A stretch of 64,000 nucleotides of DNA from positions 1,143,501 to 1,207,500 of the forward strand of contig NZ_CP044545.1 of NCBI RefSeq assembly GCF_008935075.1, written 5' to 3'. Source of the stretch: Pradoshia sp. D12. Lineage in GTDB: Bacteria; Bacillota; Bacilli; Bacillales; Pradoshiaceae. Below, piece after piece: positions 1 to 8,036 of this stretch. The position numbers and the translations under genes were made by a program. The notes beneath the pieces were generated by a model. That model was not told the DNA's origin. It saw only the letters and a program-made list of their open reading frames with translations, and ran no database searches. Positions within the stretch are counted from its first letter, which is position 1. Each line of letters starts with the position of its first letter.

Positions 1-321
1 ATTGATGCAATGGAAGAGGAATCCGGAATTGAATTGAAAACATTGCGTGCCGATGGCGGGGCCGTTAAGAATTCATTCTTAATGGAATTCCAGAGTGATA
101 TCTTAAACGTGCCGGTTGAAATACCAAAAATTAATGAAACGACTGCCCTTGGAGCTGCTTATTTAGCTGGGCTGGCTGTTGGATTCTGGGAAAGCCAGGA
201 TGAAATTGCTGCCCAATGGATCATTGATAAATCATATGAACCAACTATGGAACAAGAGAAACGTAATGAATTAGTTGATGGTTGGGAAAGAGCTGTGGCA
301 AGTACCAGAACCTTTAAATGA
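1..321 (+). CDS. glpK: Glycerol kinase, C-terminal part (5' end outside window)
   Basis: The reading frame is open from base 1 and holds about the last 106 residues. GlpK phosphorylates glycerol with ATP to glycerol-3-phosphate in the cytosol. The stretches [17 protein letters not shown] and [18 protein letters not shown] are typical of the C-terminal FGGY kinase domain that completes the ATP site. glpD follows, so kinase and dehydrogenase of the glycerol pathway are adjacent as in other bacilli. The gene is truncated only by the window edge. The family is clear; glycerol rather than another sugar alcohol is supported by glpD next door. Confidence 0.93.
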   Translation: MDAMEEESGIELKTLRADGGAVKNSFLMEFQSDILNVPVEIPKINETTALGAAYLAGLAVGFWESQDEIAAQWIIDKSYEPTMEQEKRNELVDGWERAVASTRTFK

Positions 322-357
322 TAATTCAATTTTGTATGAGTTTTACTCAAAAAATGA

Positions 358-363
358 TATAAT
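358..363 (+). promoter_or_regulatory. glpD: Candidate -10 box (TATAAT) ahead of the glpD leader
   Basis: A perfect TATAAT lies between glpK and the leader hairpin, about 30 bases before the hairpin. No good -35 hexamer is visible at 17 bases. It would give glpD its own transcript starting upstream of the antiterminator. Confidence 0.5.
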
Positions 364-394
364 GAAAATAAGTTAATATAAGGTTAGAGATTTT

Positions 395-451
395 AAGAGA
401 CCGCGAGTACATTCCTTTAAATAAGGGTAATGTATTTTGTGGTCTCTTTTT
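395..451 (+). terminator. Leader terminator / GlpP-type antiterminator of glpD
   Basis: AGAGACC (396-402) pairs with GGTCTCT (441-447), with further internal pairing of TACATT and AATGTA, and a T-run follows directly. It lies in the untranslated leader of glpD. In B. subtilis the glpD leader has such a terminator, which GlpP with glycerol-3-phosphate lets the polymerase read through. Seen: hairpin and T-run. Inferred: GlpP control. Confidence 0.82.
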
Positions 452-492
452 ATTATCTCAATAGCACTTATCAACAGAGGAGGAACAAGAGG

Positions 493-2163
493 ATGGGTTT
501 AAATAGTTTAAATAGACATGAATATAAAAATAAATTACAAAACACACATTTCGATGTGCTTGTCATTGGTGGAGGAATTACCGGAGCAGGGATTGCTTTA
601 GATGCAGCTACAAGAGGGATGAAGGTGGGCCTAGTTGAAATGCAGGATTTTGCAGCCGGTACATCAAGCCGTTCAACCAAGCTGGTTCACGGTGGATTGC
701 GCTATCTAAAGCAATTGCAAGTAGGAGTAGTTGCAGAGGTTGGGAAAGAAAGGGCTATTGTTTACGAAAATGGTCCTCATGTTACAACACCTGAATGGAT
801 GTTATTACCCTTCCATGAAGGCGGTACATTTGGTAAATTTACTACTTCCATTGGCTTACAGATGTATGATTTTCTTGCTGGAGTGAAAAAGGAAGAACGC
901 CGCACTATGCTTACAGTAGATGAAACAATTGAAAAAGCTCCATTGGTTAGAAAAGATGGCTTAAAGGGTGGGGGCTACTATGTTGAATACAGAACCGATG
1001 ATGCCCGCCTGACGATGGAAGTCATGAAAGAAGCGTTTGAACAAGGAGCAAGCTTACTGAATTATGCCAAGGTCGAGGATTTAATCTATGAAAATGGAAA
1101 AATAGTAGGTGTAAATGTTAAGGATATATTGGATGAGGATTCCTTCCAAATTAAAGCTAGGAAGATTATAAATGCAACGGGTCCATGGGTAGACTTTATA
1201 CGTGAAAAAGACAATTCTAAAAAAGGTAAAGTGCTTCAGCTTACTAAAGGTGCACACATAGTGATTGACCAATCCCGTTTCCCTTTGAAACAAGCGGTTT
1301 ATTTTGATACCCCTGATGGAAGAATGGTATTCGCGATTCCGCGTGAAGGGAAAGCCTATGTTGGGACAACAGATACATTCTATGGTCAAGATCCAATCAA
1401 TCCAAAAATGACTGATCAAGACAGAGATTATATATTGGATGCTATTAACTATATGTTCCCTTCAGTAAACGTTACTAAAGAGGATGTGGAATCCAGTTGG
1501 GCTGGAGTGCGCCCATTAATCAGCCAGGAGGGGAAAGGTGCTTCTGAGATATCCAGGAAAGATGAAACATGGGTATCTGATTCTGGGTTAATTACGATTG
1601 CAGGCGGAAAATTGACAGGATATCGTAAAATGGCTGAAACCGTTTTGGATTTAGTAGCTAAACAATTCAGAGATGAAGGATATAAACATTTCGGTAGCTG
1701 CTATACTGAAAAAATGCCGATATCCGGCGGCCGTGTTGGAGGCTCAACGAAATTTAGTTCATATATAAGCAAAACTAAAGAAAAAGCAATCGGAACCGGG
1801 TTATCAGATACAGAAGCAAGAGAGATTATTTCAACATATGGATCCAATGCTCCGCTTCTGTTTGAAATAGCCCGAAAAAACAAAGAAAAAGCGAGCGAAA
1901 TAGGGCTGCCATTACCAGTATTGGCTAAATTGGGCTATGCAATTGAATATGAATTGGCTTATACGCCGCTTGATTTCTTTAATCGCAGAACTGGCATGGT
2001 CCTATTTGATATTAAGCATGTTCATGAATACAAAGATCAAGTGATTTCGTATATGAAAAAAGTACTGCATTGGACTGAACAGCAAACAGAAATGTATACT
2101 AAAGAGCTTGAAACTGAATTGCATGATGCTGCGTATCCACAATCCGAGCTGGTTACGAATTAA
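493..2163 (+). CDS. glpD: Aerobic glycerol-3-phosphate dehydrogenase (FAD)
   Basis: This 556-residue flavoprotein oxidises sn-glycerol-3-phosphate to dihydroxyacetone phosphate at the membrane and passes electrons to quinone. The N-terminal FAD dinucleotide fold reads [21 protein letters not shown] at about residues 20-41, and the family segments [15 protein letters not shown] and the [11 protein letters not shown] region follow. Length matches the roughly 555 residues of B. subtilis GlpD. ATG 493 is chosen because GAGGAGG lies just upstream; a longer reading from 430 would run through the leader T-run. It follows glpK and is probably controlled by antitermination. Confidence 0.96.
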   Translation: MGLNSLNRHEYKNKLQNTHFDVLVIGGGITGAGIALDAATRGMKVGLVEMQDFAAGTSSRSTKLVHGGLRYLKQLQVGVVAEVGKERAIVYENGPHVTTPEWMLLPFHEGGTFGKFTTSIGLQMYDFLAGVKKEERRTMLTVDETIEKAPLVRKDGLKGGGYYVEYRTDDARLTMEVMKEAFEQGASLLNYAKVEDLIYENGKIVGVNVKDILDEDSFQIKARKIINATGPWVDFIREKDNSKKGKVLQLTKGAHIVIDQSRFPLKQAVYFDTPDGRMVFAIPREGKAYVGTTDTFYGQDPINPKMTDQDRDYILDAINYMFPSVNVTKEDVESSWAGVRPLISQEGKGASEISRKDETWVSDSGLITIAGGKLTGYRKMAETVLDLVAKQFRDEGYKHFGSCYTEKMPISGGRVGGSTKFSSYISKTKEKAIGTGLSDTEAREIISTYGSNAPLLFEIARKNKEKASEIGLPLPVLAKLGYAIEYELAYTPLDFFNRRTGMVLFDIKHVHEYKDQVISYMKKVLHWTEQQTEMYTKELETELHDAAYPQSELVTN

Positions 2164-2183
2164 TATAAATACGGATAAATGAC

Positions 2184-2222
2184 CCCACTTCCTTGAAATA
2201 TAGGTTGTGGGTTTTTTTTTTA
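2184..2222 (+). terminator. Rho-independent terminator after glpD
   Basis: CCCAC (2184-2188) pairs with GTGGG (2207-2211), followed by about eleven T. It ends the glpD transcript 20 bases after the stop codon. Confidence 0.7.
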
Positions 2223-2302
2223 AGATTCAATATCTTTAAAAAGGGGAATAGAAATGAAACAGAAACTATTAGTTTATTTAACACGGGATGGGGGCAGTCA
2301 AG

Positions 2303-3367
2303 ATGAATGAAATTCAAGGAAATAAGAAAAATGAATGGATGATTTATACCGGATCTTATGCAGAAGAAACAAGTACGGGTATTCATCTATTCAAATTGAA
2401 CGTGAAAGAAAAAAAACTTGACTTAGTTGAGAAATATACGGGTATTGAAAATCCTTCCTTTCTTGTTATAAATAAAGCTCAGACCCATTTATACGCGGTA
2501 AGTGAAGTTGAGTATGGGATGGTTGTCTCTTATGCAATCAATCGGCAATCCGAACAGATTAGAGAGTTAAATCGCAAATCTACGAATGGGATGGCACCTT
2601 GCTATGTCAGTCTTAGTGAAAATGAATCTTGTTTATACATTAGTAATTATGGTGGCACGGTAACTAGGATAGAACTACAAGAGGACGGAACACTTGGAGA
2701 ACATACGACAACAAATGAACATGTTGGATCAGGGGTTTGGGCAGACAGACAGGATGCACCGCATGCTCACTCAATCGTACCGGTACCGAATTCCTCCGTT
2801 GTAGTTGCAGCAGATTTAGGTACTGATAAAATTTATGTATACGATGATAAGGATTTTGCCAATTTGGCTAAAATGTCTACTATTCCTGGATCGGGTCCAA
2901 GACATTTTGCCTTTCACCCTACATTGCCAATCATGTATGTCATCCAGGAATTAAGCAATACAATCGCAGTATTTGAATTAAATGACCAACATATACCGGA
3001 TTCTCTTCTAGGGGTGGTTACTACATTGCCGGATGATTACAAAGAGGAAAATACAGCAGCCGATTTGCATATTTCAGAGGATGGCCAATTCTTATATGCC
3101 TCAAATAGAGGGCATGACAGTATTGCAACGTACAAAGTGGCAGAATCAGGTATACCGGAAATTATCGCATTTACACATACGGAAGGAAAGGGACCGAGAA
3201 ATTTCGAGTTAATAGACGAAGAAAAAGTACTTATTGCAGCAAATGAGCAAAGTGATTCATTAGTTTTATTTGAAATTAATAAAGAGGGTATTCCAACCTA
3301 TACAGGGAATACGATTTCTCTTTCGAAACCCGTTTGTGTTCAAGCGATAGTAAGAAATCAAGAATGA
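2303..3367 (+). CDS. pgl: Lactonase family protein (6-phosphogluconolactonase-type beta-propeller)
   Basis: The 354-residue product belongs to the seven-bladed beta-propeller lactonase family (YkgB/Pgl type), which hydrolyses 6-phosphogluconolactone in the oxidative pentose phosphate pathway. Visible family features are IYTGSYAEETSTGIHLF at the start, the segment DAPHAHSI, GSGPRHFAFHPT near the middle and EGKGPRNFELI near the end. B. subtilis Pgl is about 349 residues. ATG 2303 is preferred because GGGGG sits seven bases upstream; an in-frame ATG at 2288 lacks a good site. It stands alone between two terminators, near gluconate kinase. Confidence 0.85.
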   Translation: MNEIQGNKKNEWMIYTGSYAEETSTGIHLFKLNVKEKKLDLVEKYTGIENPSFLVINKAQTHLYAVSEVEYGMVVSYAINRQSEQIRELNRKSTNGMAPCYVSLSENESCLYISNYGGTVTRIELQEDGTLGEHTTTNEHVGSGVWADRQDAPHAHSIVPVPNSSVVVAADLGTDKIYVYDDKDFANLAKMSTIPGSGPRHFAFHPTLPIMYVIQELSNTIAVFELNDQHIPDSLLGVVTTLPDDYKEENTAADLHISEDGQFLYASNRGHDSIATYKVAESGIPEIIAFTHTEGKGPRNFELIDEEKVLIAANEQSDSLVLFEINKEGIPTYTGNTISLSKPVCVQAIVRNQE

Positions 3368-3375
3368 TACAAAAA

Positions 3376-3403
3376 AGCTGGTTTGGATTTTTCCAAACCA
3401 GCT
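3376..3403. terminator. Bidirectional terminator
   Basis: AGCTGGTTTGG and CCAAACCAGCT form a perfect 11-bp stem. It lies between the lactonase and the convergent small membrane protein gene. The T-run is best on the minus strand (six T after the stem). Confidence 0.85.
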
Positions 3404-3408
3404 GTTAT

Positions 3409-3588
3409 TTAATTAGATTGTTCTTTTAAAGATTGTGTATAAGCCGTAAAGATACCTAAAACAATAATAGCCATTCCACCGTTTAATAGGGAGTATTGCA
3501 AGTCCCAATGGCCAGTATATAAATTTTTAATAGACAACACGCTGATCAACATAAGCATCAATGTAATTAAAATATTGTATGCTTTCAT
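3409..3588 (-). CDS. Small two-helix membrane protein, unknown
   Basis: The product has 59 residues from the ATG at 3588, with hydrophobic segments MKAYNILITLMLMLISVLSI and LLNGGMAIIVLGIFTAY that should form a helical hairpin in the membrane. The start at 3588 is favoured by AAGGGGTG 11 bases upstream; an in-frame start at 3630 would add 14 residues but has no ribosome binding site. I do not recognise a family. A strong terminator follows the stop, which supports a real transcript. Confidence 0.6.
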   Translation of the reverse strand: MKAYNILITLMLMLISVLSIKNLYTGHWDLQYSLLNGGMAIIVLGIFTAYTQSLKEQSN

Positions 3589-3715
3589 TCGTGAAACAAC
3601 ACCCCTTGATTCGTAATTGATCTTTTTCATATATTTTATTTTACTATGGTTTAGGTATAAAATTAAGTATAATTTTGTCTTTTTTTGTTATATTTTTCCG
3701 GAGATGTTTTGGACG

Positions 3716-4264
3716 CTAATCTATTGAGTCCATCAGATTTTTTATCGTTTCTTTTTGCAAGGGTCCGATTATTCGCTTTTGTATGATACCGTTGGAGTCA
3801 ATGAAATAACTGGTTGGGATTGTTATAATTTTATATAATCCTGCAATAGTTCCTGTTTGGTCCAGTAATACAGGATACTTGATATTATACATATCTTGGA
3901 AGGTTTGAACGGCTTGCTTGTTTTTTTCTGAATAGGTCATATTCACGCTTAATACAGTGATCTTCCCCATACTATGTTCACTATAAAATTCATTGAGATC
4001 TGGTATCTCTAATTTGCAGGGAGGGCACCAGCTTGCCCAAAAGTTTAATAAAACTTTTTGACCGCGATAATCAGATAATTTTATGGTTTTTCCGTCCGGA
4101 GTTTTTAATTCGAAATCAGGTGCAGATTGACCTTCCTTAATTCCTGTTTGAGTCAAAACAGGTATAGATTCCTCTGTAATAGGCTCTTTTTGTGTCTGCG
4201 TGTAAATAAATAAAAATATAAATAAAAAGAATGGAGCAAGAATGGCAATTGTTTTATTCTTCAA
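3716..4264 (-). CDS. ResA/TlpA-like thiol-disulfide oxidoreductase, membrane anchored
   Basis: The product has 182 residues: a single N-terminal membrane segment (about residues 6-22), then a TlpA/ResA thioredoxin fold starting GQSAPDFELKTPDG. The redox motif is WCPPC in LLNFWASWCPPCKLEIPDL, and the cis-proline loop is TIPTSYFID. Members sit outside the membrane and reduce disulfides, for example in apocytochrome c. The start is TTG at 4264, with AGGAGG 11 bases upstream. There are no cytochrome biogenesis genes nearby, so the substrate is unknown. Confidence 0.87.
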   Translation of the reverse strand: MKNKTIAILAPFFLFIFLFIYTQTQKEPITEESIPVLTQTGIKEGQSAPDFELKTPDGKTIKLSDYRGQKVLLNFWASWCPPCKLEIPDLNEFYSEHSMGKITVLSVNMTYSEKNKQAVQTFQDMYNIKYPVLLDQTGTIAGLYKIITIPTSYFIDSNGIIQKRIIGPLQKETIKNLMDSID

Positions 4265-4424
4265 TTTGGATGAGGCCTCCTGATGTCGTTTTTATTTAGT
4301 AGAAAGTATTTGCCAGTCGTGAAAAAATTAATCAATGGGCATCAAATTGTGTTAAGTTGTTTATAAAAATATGAATAAAGGTAAGAATCTAGTATTGAGC
4401 TTTTAGGGAAGTGAGGGAAGATAG

Positions 4425-5963
4425 ATGTTTTATATAGGAGTTGATATAGGAACCACGAGTACAAAGGCTGTATTATTTTCGGGAGACGCATCTGTGCTCA
4501 GCACCTATCATGTAGAGTACCCATTATATAGCCCGACTCCACTTACAGCAGAGCAGAATCCTGATGAGATCTTTCATGCTGTACTTAATGCAATAAGAGG
4601 AGTAATGGTCCAAAGCCAAATAAATCCTGATGAACTGTCGTTAGTATCCTTTAGCTCGGCTATGCACAGCGTAATTGCGGTTGAGGAAAATGGAAATCCA
4701 TTAACTCAATGCATTACATGGGCTGACAGCCGTTCAAAGAAGTGGTCCGACTATATTAAAAATGAGAGGAATGGACAAGAAATTTATCGGAGAACTGGAA
4801 CGCCAATCCATCCAATGTCTCCTCTTACAAAAATCACCTGGTTGATGAATGATTATCCCGAATTAGCGGGTAGGACATATAAATTCATTTCCATTAAAGA
4901 ATATGTTTTTTATAAATTATTTGGGCAATATGTGATTGATTATTCGGTTGCTTCAGCAACAGGAATGTTTCATCTTAAAAATTTAGAATGGGATTCTGAG
5001 GCATTGGCAATCGCGGGTATTACAGAGACCCATTTGTCTAAACCAGTACCAACTACATATTATTTATCTGGCATGGACTCCGCCTATGCTGCGGATATGG
5101 GGCTGTTGCCGGATACTCCATTTGTAATAGGAGCCAGTGATGGCGTTCTCTCCAATCTGGGTGTCAATGCGATTGATCCAGGGATTGTAGCAGTCACGAT
5201 TGGAACGAGCGGAGCCATTCGTACGGTAACAGATAGGCCGATTACGGATGAAAAGGGCCGAATTTTTTGTTATGCATTGACGGATAAGCATTGGGTGATT
5301 GGCGGACCAGTTAATAATGGAGGTATGACTTTTAGATGGCTAAGAGATGAGCTGGCTTCAGCGGAAGTAGAAACAGCTAAACGCCTCGGAATTGACTCAT
5401 ATGAAGTACTCACCAAGATAGCATCAAAAGTAGCGCCGGGGGCAGATGGACTACTATTCCACCCATATTTAGCTGGAGAGAGAGCGCCCATTTGGAACCC
5501 TGATGCCAGAGGATCGTTCTTTGGCTTGGGACTTCATCATAAAAAGGAACATATGGTCAGAGCGGTGCTTGAAGGAGTCATTTTTAATCTCTATACAGTC
5601 TTATTAGCTTTGCAGGAATTGATAGGTGTGCCAAGTAAAATCAGGGCAACGGGGGGATTTGCGCGCTCAGAGTTATGGAGGCAAATGCTTGCGGATATTT
5701 TTAATCAGGAAGTAGATGTGCCAGAAAGCTTTGAAAGCTCTTGTTTAGGAGCAGTTGTACTCGGCAGATATGCACTCGGTGAAATTGAAGACCTATCCGT
5801 TGTATCAAATTATGTGGGAACTACACATGTCCATACGCCGGTTAAAGCAAATGTAGAAAGATACGAGGAATTACTGCCAATTTACATCAATATATACAGA
5901 AAATTGGAGACTGAATATAGCAGTATAGCAGCTTTCCAAAACAAATGGATTAATCATAAATAA
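4425..5963 (+). CDS. gntK: Gluconate kinase (FGGY family)
   Basis: This 512-residue FGGY carbohydrate kinase is close in length to B. subtilis GntK (513) and should phosphorylate gluconate to 6-phosphogluconate. The N-terminal phosphate loop is YIGVDIGTTSTKAVLFS; the substrate-binding region includes CITWADSRS; the C-terminal ATP domain has VTIGTSGAIRT and RATGGFARSELWRQM. ATG 4425 follows GTGAGGGAAG. The usual partners gntR, gntP and gntZ are not here, so it stands alone; another FGGY substrate is possible. It lies 1 kb from the lactonase, which would feed the same 6-phosphogluconate pool. Confidence 0.88.
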   Translation: MFYIGVDIGTTSTKAVLFSGDASVLSTYHVEYPLYSPTPLTAEQNPDEIFHAVLNAIRGVMVQSQINPDELSLVSFSSAMHSVIAVEENGNPLTQCITWADSRSKKWSDYIKNERNGQEIYRRTGTPIHPMSPLTKITWLMNDYPELAGRTYKFISIKEYVFYKLFGQYVIDYSVASATGMFHLKNLEWDSEALAIAGITETHLSKPVPTTYYLSGMDSAYAADMGLLPDTPFVIGASDGVLSNLGVNAIDPGIVAVTIGTSGAIRTVTDRPITDEKGRIFCYALTDKHWVIGGPVNNGGMTFRWLRDELASAEVETAKRLGIDSYEVLTKIASKVAPGADGLLFHPYLAGERAPIWNPDARGSFFGLGLHHKKEHMVRAVLEGVIFNLYTVLLALQELIGVPSKIRATGGFARSELWRQMLADIFNQEVDVPESFESSCLGAVVLGRYALGEIEDLSVVSNYVGTTHVHTPVKANVERYEELLPIYINIYRKLETEYSSIAAFQNKWINHK

Positions 5964-5994
5964 GTTGATTTGAAAATAACATTGTCGAATAATA

Positions 5995-6024
5995 TTGACA
6001 GCATTCGCGTTTTCACTGTATCCT
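5995..6024 (+). promoter_or_regulatory. Sigma-A promoter of the lysine riboswitch transcript
   Basis: TTGACA (5995-6000) and TATCCT (6019-6024) are 18 bases apart, about 45 bases ahead of the aptamer. No other promoter is visible before the riboswitch. Confidence 0.6.
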
Positions 6025-6067
6025 TTATACAGGAATAATTTAATTTAATACAAATCCTCATCGGACT

Positions 6068-6272
6068 AAAAGATGAGGTAGAGGTCGCAGATTTTATTAG
6101 TAAACTAAAAAGAGAGCCGGAAAGCTTGCTGACTTTAGTTGAAAGGAAAATCTGCCGAAGCGCTCTTTTTTTCCGAAGAGAGCAGCTGGGACTGTATCCG
6201 AATAGGTGCAGGACTGTCATGGTCTATATACATCGCGATATGTATATAGACCATGGAGAACTATCCATTTAT
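6068..6272 (+). promoter_or_regulatory. Lysine riboswitch (L box)
   Basis: The roughly 200-base leader carries the conserved blocks of the lysine aptamer in order: GATGAGGTAGAGGTCGC, the ATTAGTA loop, GAAAGGAAAATCTGCCGAAG, AGCTGGGACTG, and GGACTGTCATGG (6211-6222), then a long P5 hairpin with arms ATGGTCTATATAC and GTATATAGACCAT. A terminator follows, so lysine binding should end transcription before the transporter gene. The block order and spacing make this call firm even without a covariance search. Confidence 0.93.
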
Positions 6273-6301
6273 TGTCTGGTGTGGCTAATCATAAAATGTT
6301 G

Positions 6302-6331
6302 CACACCTTAACAATAAGGTGTGTTTTTTAT
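6302..6331 (+). terminator. Expression-platform terminator of the lysine riboswitch
   Basis: CACACCTTA pairs with TAAGGTGTG across a four-base loop, followed by TTTTTT. It sits between aptamer and coding sequence, as expected for lysine-dependent attenuation. Confidence 0.87.
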
Positions 6332-6403
6332 TTAGTTTATTTACACAGAAATGGATAATTCAAAAATAGAGAGTAACATGACAGCTTTGGAAGGGGAATT
6401 ATC

Positions 6404-7843
6404 GTGCACAATAAGAAGCAACTGGGTTTTTGGATTTTAACGGCATTTGTAGTCGGCAATATGGTTGGGTCTGGTATTTTTATGTTGCCGCGTACGCTGG
6501 CAGAAGTAGCTAGTCCTGCCGGAGTAATTATGGCATGGGGATTAACAGGATTGGGTGTACTAACTATTGCGCTGGTTTTTGGGAATCTGGCTGTTCGTAA
6601 GCCACATTTAACAGGTGGCCCTCAGATTTATGCTAAGGAATTGTTCAAGGAAAATTCTTTAGCCTCAAGATTATCCGGGTTTATGTCTACATGGGGATAC
6701 TGGATTGGTAATTTTGCAGGTAATATTGCCATCATCACTACGTTTGCAGGGTATTTATCTACCTTCTTCCCAAGTTTGACTAGTACGGCTGAATTGTTCA
6801 GTATAGGGAATTTTAGTCTAAAAGTTGGCAATGCTTTAACATTCCTTGTCTGCACAATCATGCTCTGGGGCGTTCATTTCTTTATTATGCGAGGCATAGA
6901 GAATGCTGGTAAATTAAACTTTGTGGCGACTGCGGCAAAAGTACTTGGATTTGGATTATTCATTGTAATTGGGCTATTTGCCTTTGAACAATCTAATATT
7001 GTACCGTTTGCGGAAACTCGTATAATTGATGGTGAGAGTCGGGGATTACTCAGCCAGGTAAATTTTGCTGCCGTCTCAACCTTATGGGCTTTTGTAGGGG
7101 TTGAATCTGCTGTTGTATTCGCATCAAGGGCGAAGAGAAAGGCAGATGTAAAGAGAGCGACCATTTTAGGGCTATTGATTGCCCTGGCTATCTATATGGG
7201 AATCAGTACACTTGTTATGGGATTATTAACACAGGATGCACTTATCCATTCAGAAAAACCATTAATCGATGCAATTGAAACGGTGCTGGGACCTGTTGGT
7301 GGGAAAGCATTGGCGGTCATTGGATTGATCAGTTTATTTGGTTCAACAATTGGCTGGATCTTGTTAAGCGCTGAAATCCCGTATCAGGCAGCAAAACAAG
7401 GTTTATTTATCCCTAAGTTTTTACAGGTCAATAAGCGTGGGATTCCTAATTTCTCTATGATTGTTTCAAATGGTTTAGGTCAATTATTTATTTTCTCAAC
7501 TATTTCAAATTCAATTGCTCATGCATTTGACTTTATTATTTATATCGCGACACTTTCTTATTTAGTGCCATATTTAATTTCCTCCTCATTCCAACTGAAA
7601 TTAGTTTGGACTGGCGAGACATATAAATCTGATGAAATGCGTTCACGAATTATTGATGGTACCATAGCCATATTGGCGACGGCATATTCCATTTGGGTGA
7701 TCATCAAAGGAACGGCTGATTTAAAAACATTTATTTTCGGTGTTATCCTTCTGGCAAGCGGAATCCTATTCTATCGTTTACTGCCTAAAAATATGGAGGA
7801 AGTTAAACAACACGAGAACTATTATTTGAAAAAATCTTTTTAA
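6404..7843 (+). CDS. yvsH: Amino acid permease/antiporter, predicted lysine transporter
   Basis: The 479-residue protein is a basic amino acid/polyamine antiporter of the APC superfamily with about 12 membrane helices. The TM1 motif GNMVGSGIFMLP forms the substrate carboxylate site; GVESAVVFASRAKRKADVKRA is the conserved TM6-loop region. The sequence resembles ArcD/YvsH. GTG 6404 is chosen because GGAAGGGG lies eight bases upstream. The lysine riboswitch and terminator directly before it imply lysine uptake or exchange, repressed when lysine is abundant. Without the riboswitch arginine/ornithine exchange would be equally likely. Confidence 0.88.
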   Translation: MHNKKQLGFWILTAFVVGNMVGSGIFMLPRTLAEVASPAGVIMAWGLTGLGVLTIALVFGNLAVRKPHLTGGPQIYAKELFKENSLASRLSGFMSTWGYWIGNFAGNIAIITTFAGYLSTFFPSLTSTAELFSIGNFSLKVGNALTFLVCTIMLWGVHFFIMRGIENAGKLNFVATAAKVLGFGLFIVIGLFAFEQSNIVPFAETRIIDGESRGLLSQVNFAAVSTLWAFVGVESAVVFASRAKRKADVKRATILGLLIALAIYMGISTLVMGLLTQDALIHSEKPLIDAIETVLGPVGGKALAVIGLISLFGSTIGWILLSAEIPYQAAKQGLFIPKFLQVNKRGIPNFSMIVSNGLGQLFIFSTISNSIAHAFDFIIYIATLSYLVPYLISSSFQLKLVWTGETYKSDEMRSRIIDGTIAILATAYSIWVIIKGTADLKTFIFGVILLASGILFYRLLPKNMEEVKQHENYYLKKSF

Positions 7844-7853
7844 CTGTAATAAG

Positions 7854-7891
7854 AAGCAAACCCATTGTTAAAAGTGGGTTTGCTTTTTTTT
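7854..7891 (+). terminator. Terminator after the lysine transporter
   Basis: AAGCAAACCCA pairs with TGGGTTTGCTT, followed by a run of T. It lies 10 bases after the stop codon. Confidence 0.9.
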
Positions 7892-7972
7892 GGTATTATT
7901 TAAAAGTAAAACGGTGTTATGAAAACTGTTATCGGGAGCAATGATAGAGTGTAATCATGTGAGTTTGATAAA

Positions 7973-8001
7973 TTGACATACCCAATAGGGTATATTACGA
8001 T
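7973..8001 (+). promoter_or_regulatory. Promoter of the CoA-disulfide reductase gene with CsoR/CstR-like operator
   Basis: TTGACA (7973-7978) and TACGAT (7996-8001) are 17 bases apart. The palindrome ATACCC-AATA-GGGTAT (7978-7993) fills the spacer. CsoR-family operators have this form, and CstR, the persulfide sensor of staphylococci, controls a CoA-disulfide reductase/rhodanese operon. The geometry suggests repression by blocking polymerase; the regulator itself is not in the window. Confidence 0.75.
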
Positions 8002-8036
8002 TAGACTAATCGATGAACTAATGGAGGTCTATTAAA

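Noticed and set aside
6126-6311. 61-codon frame between gntK and the lysine transporter
   Set aside because: It lies within the lysine riboswitch and its terminator and has no ribosome binding site.
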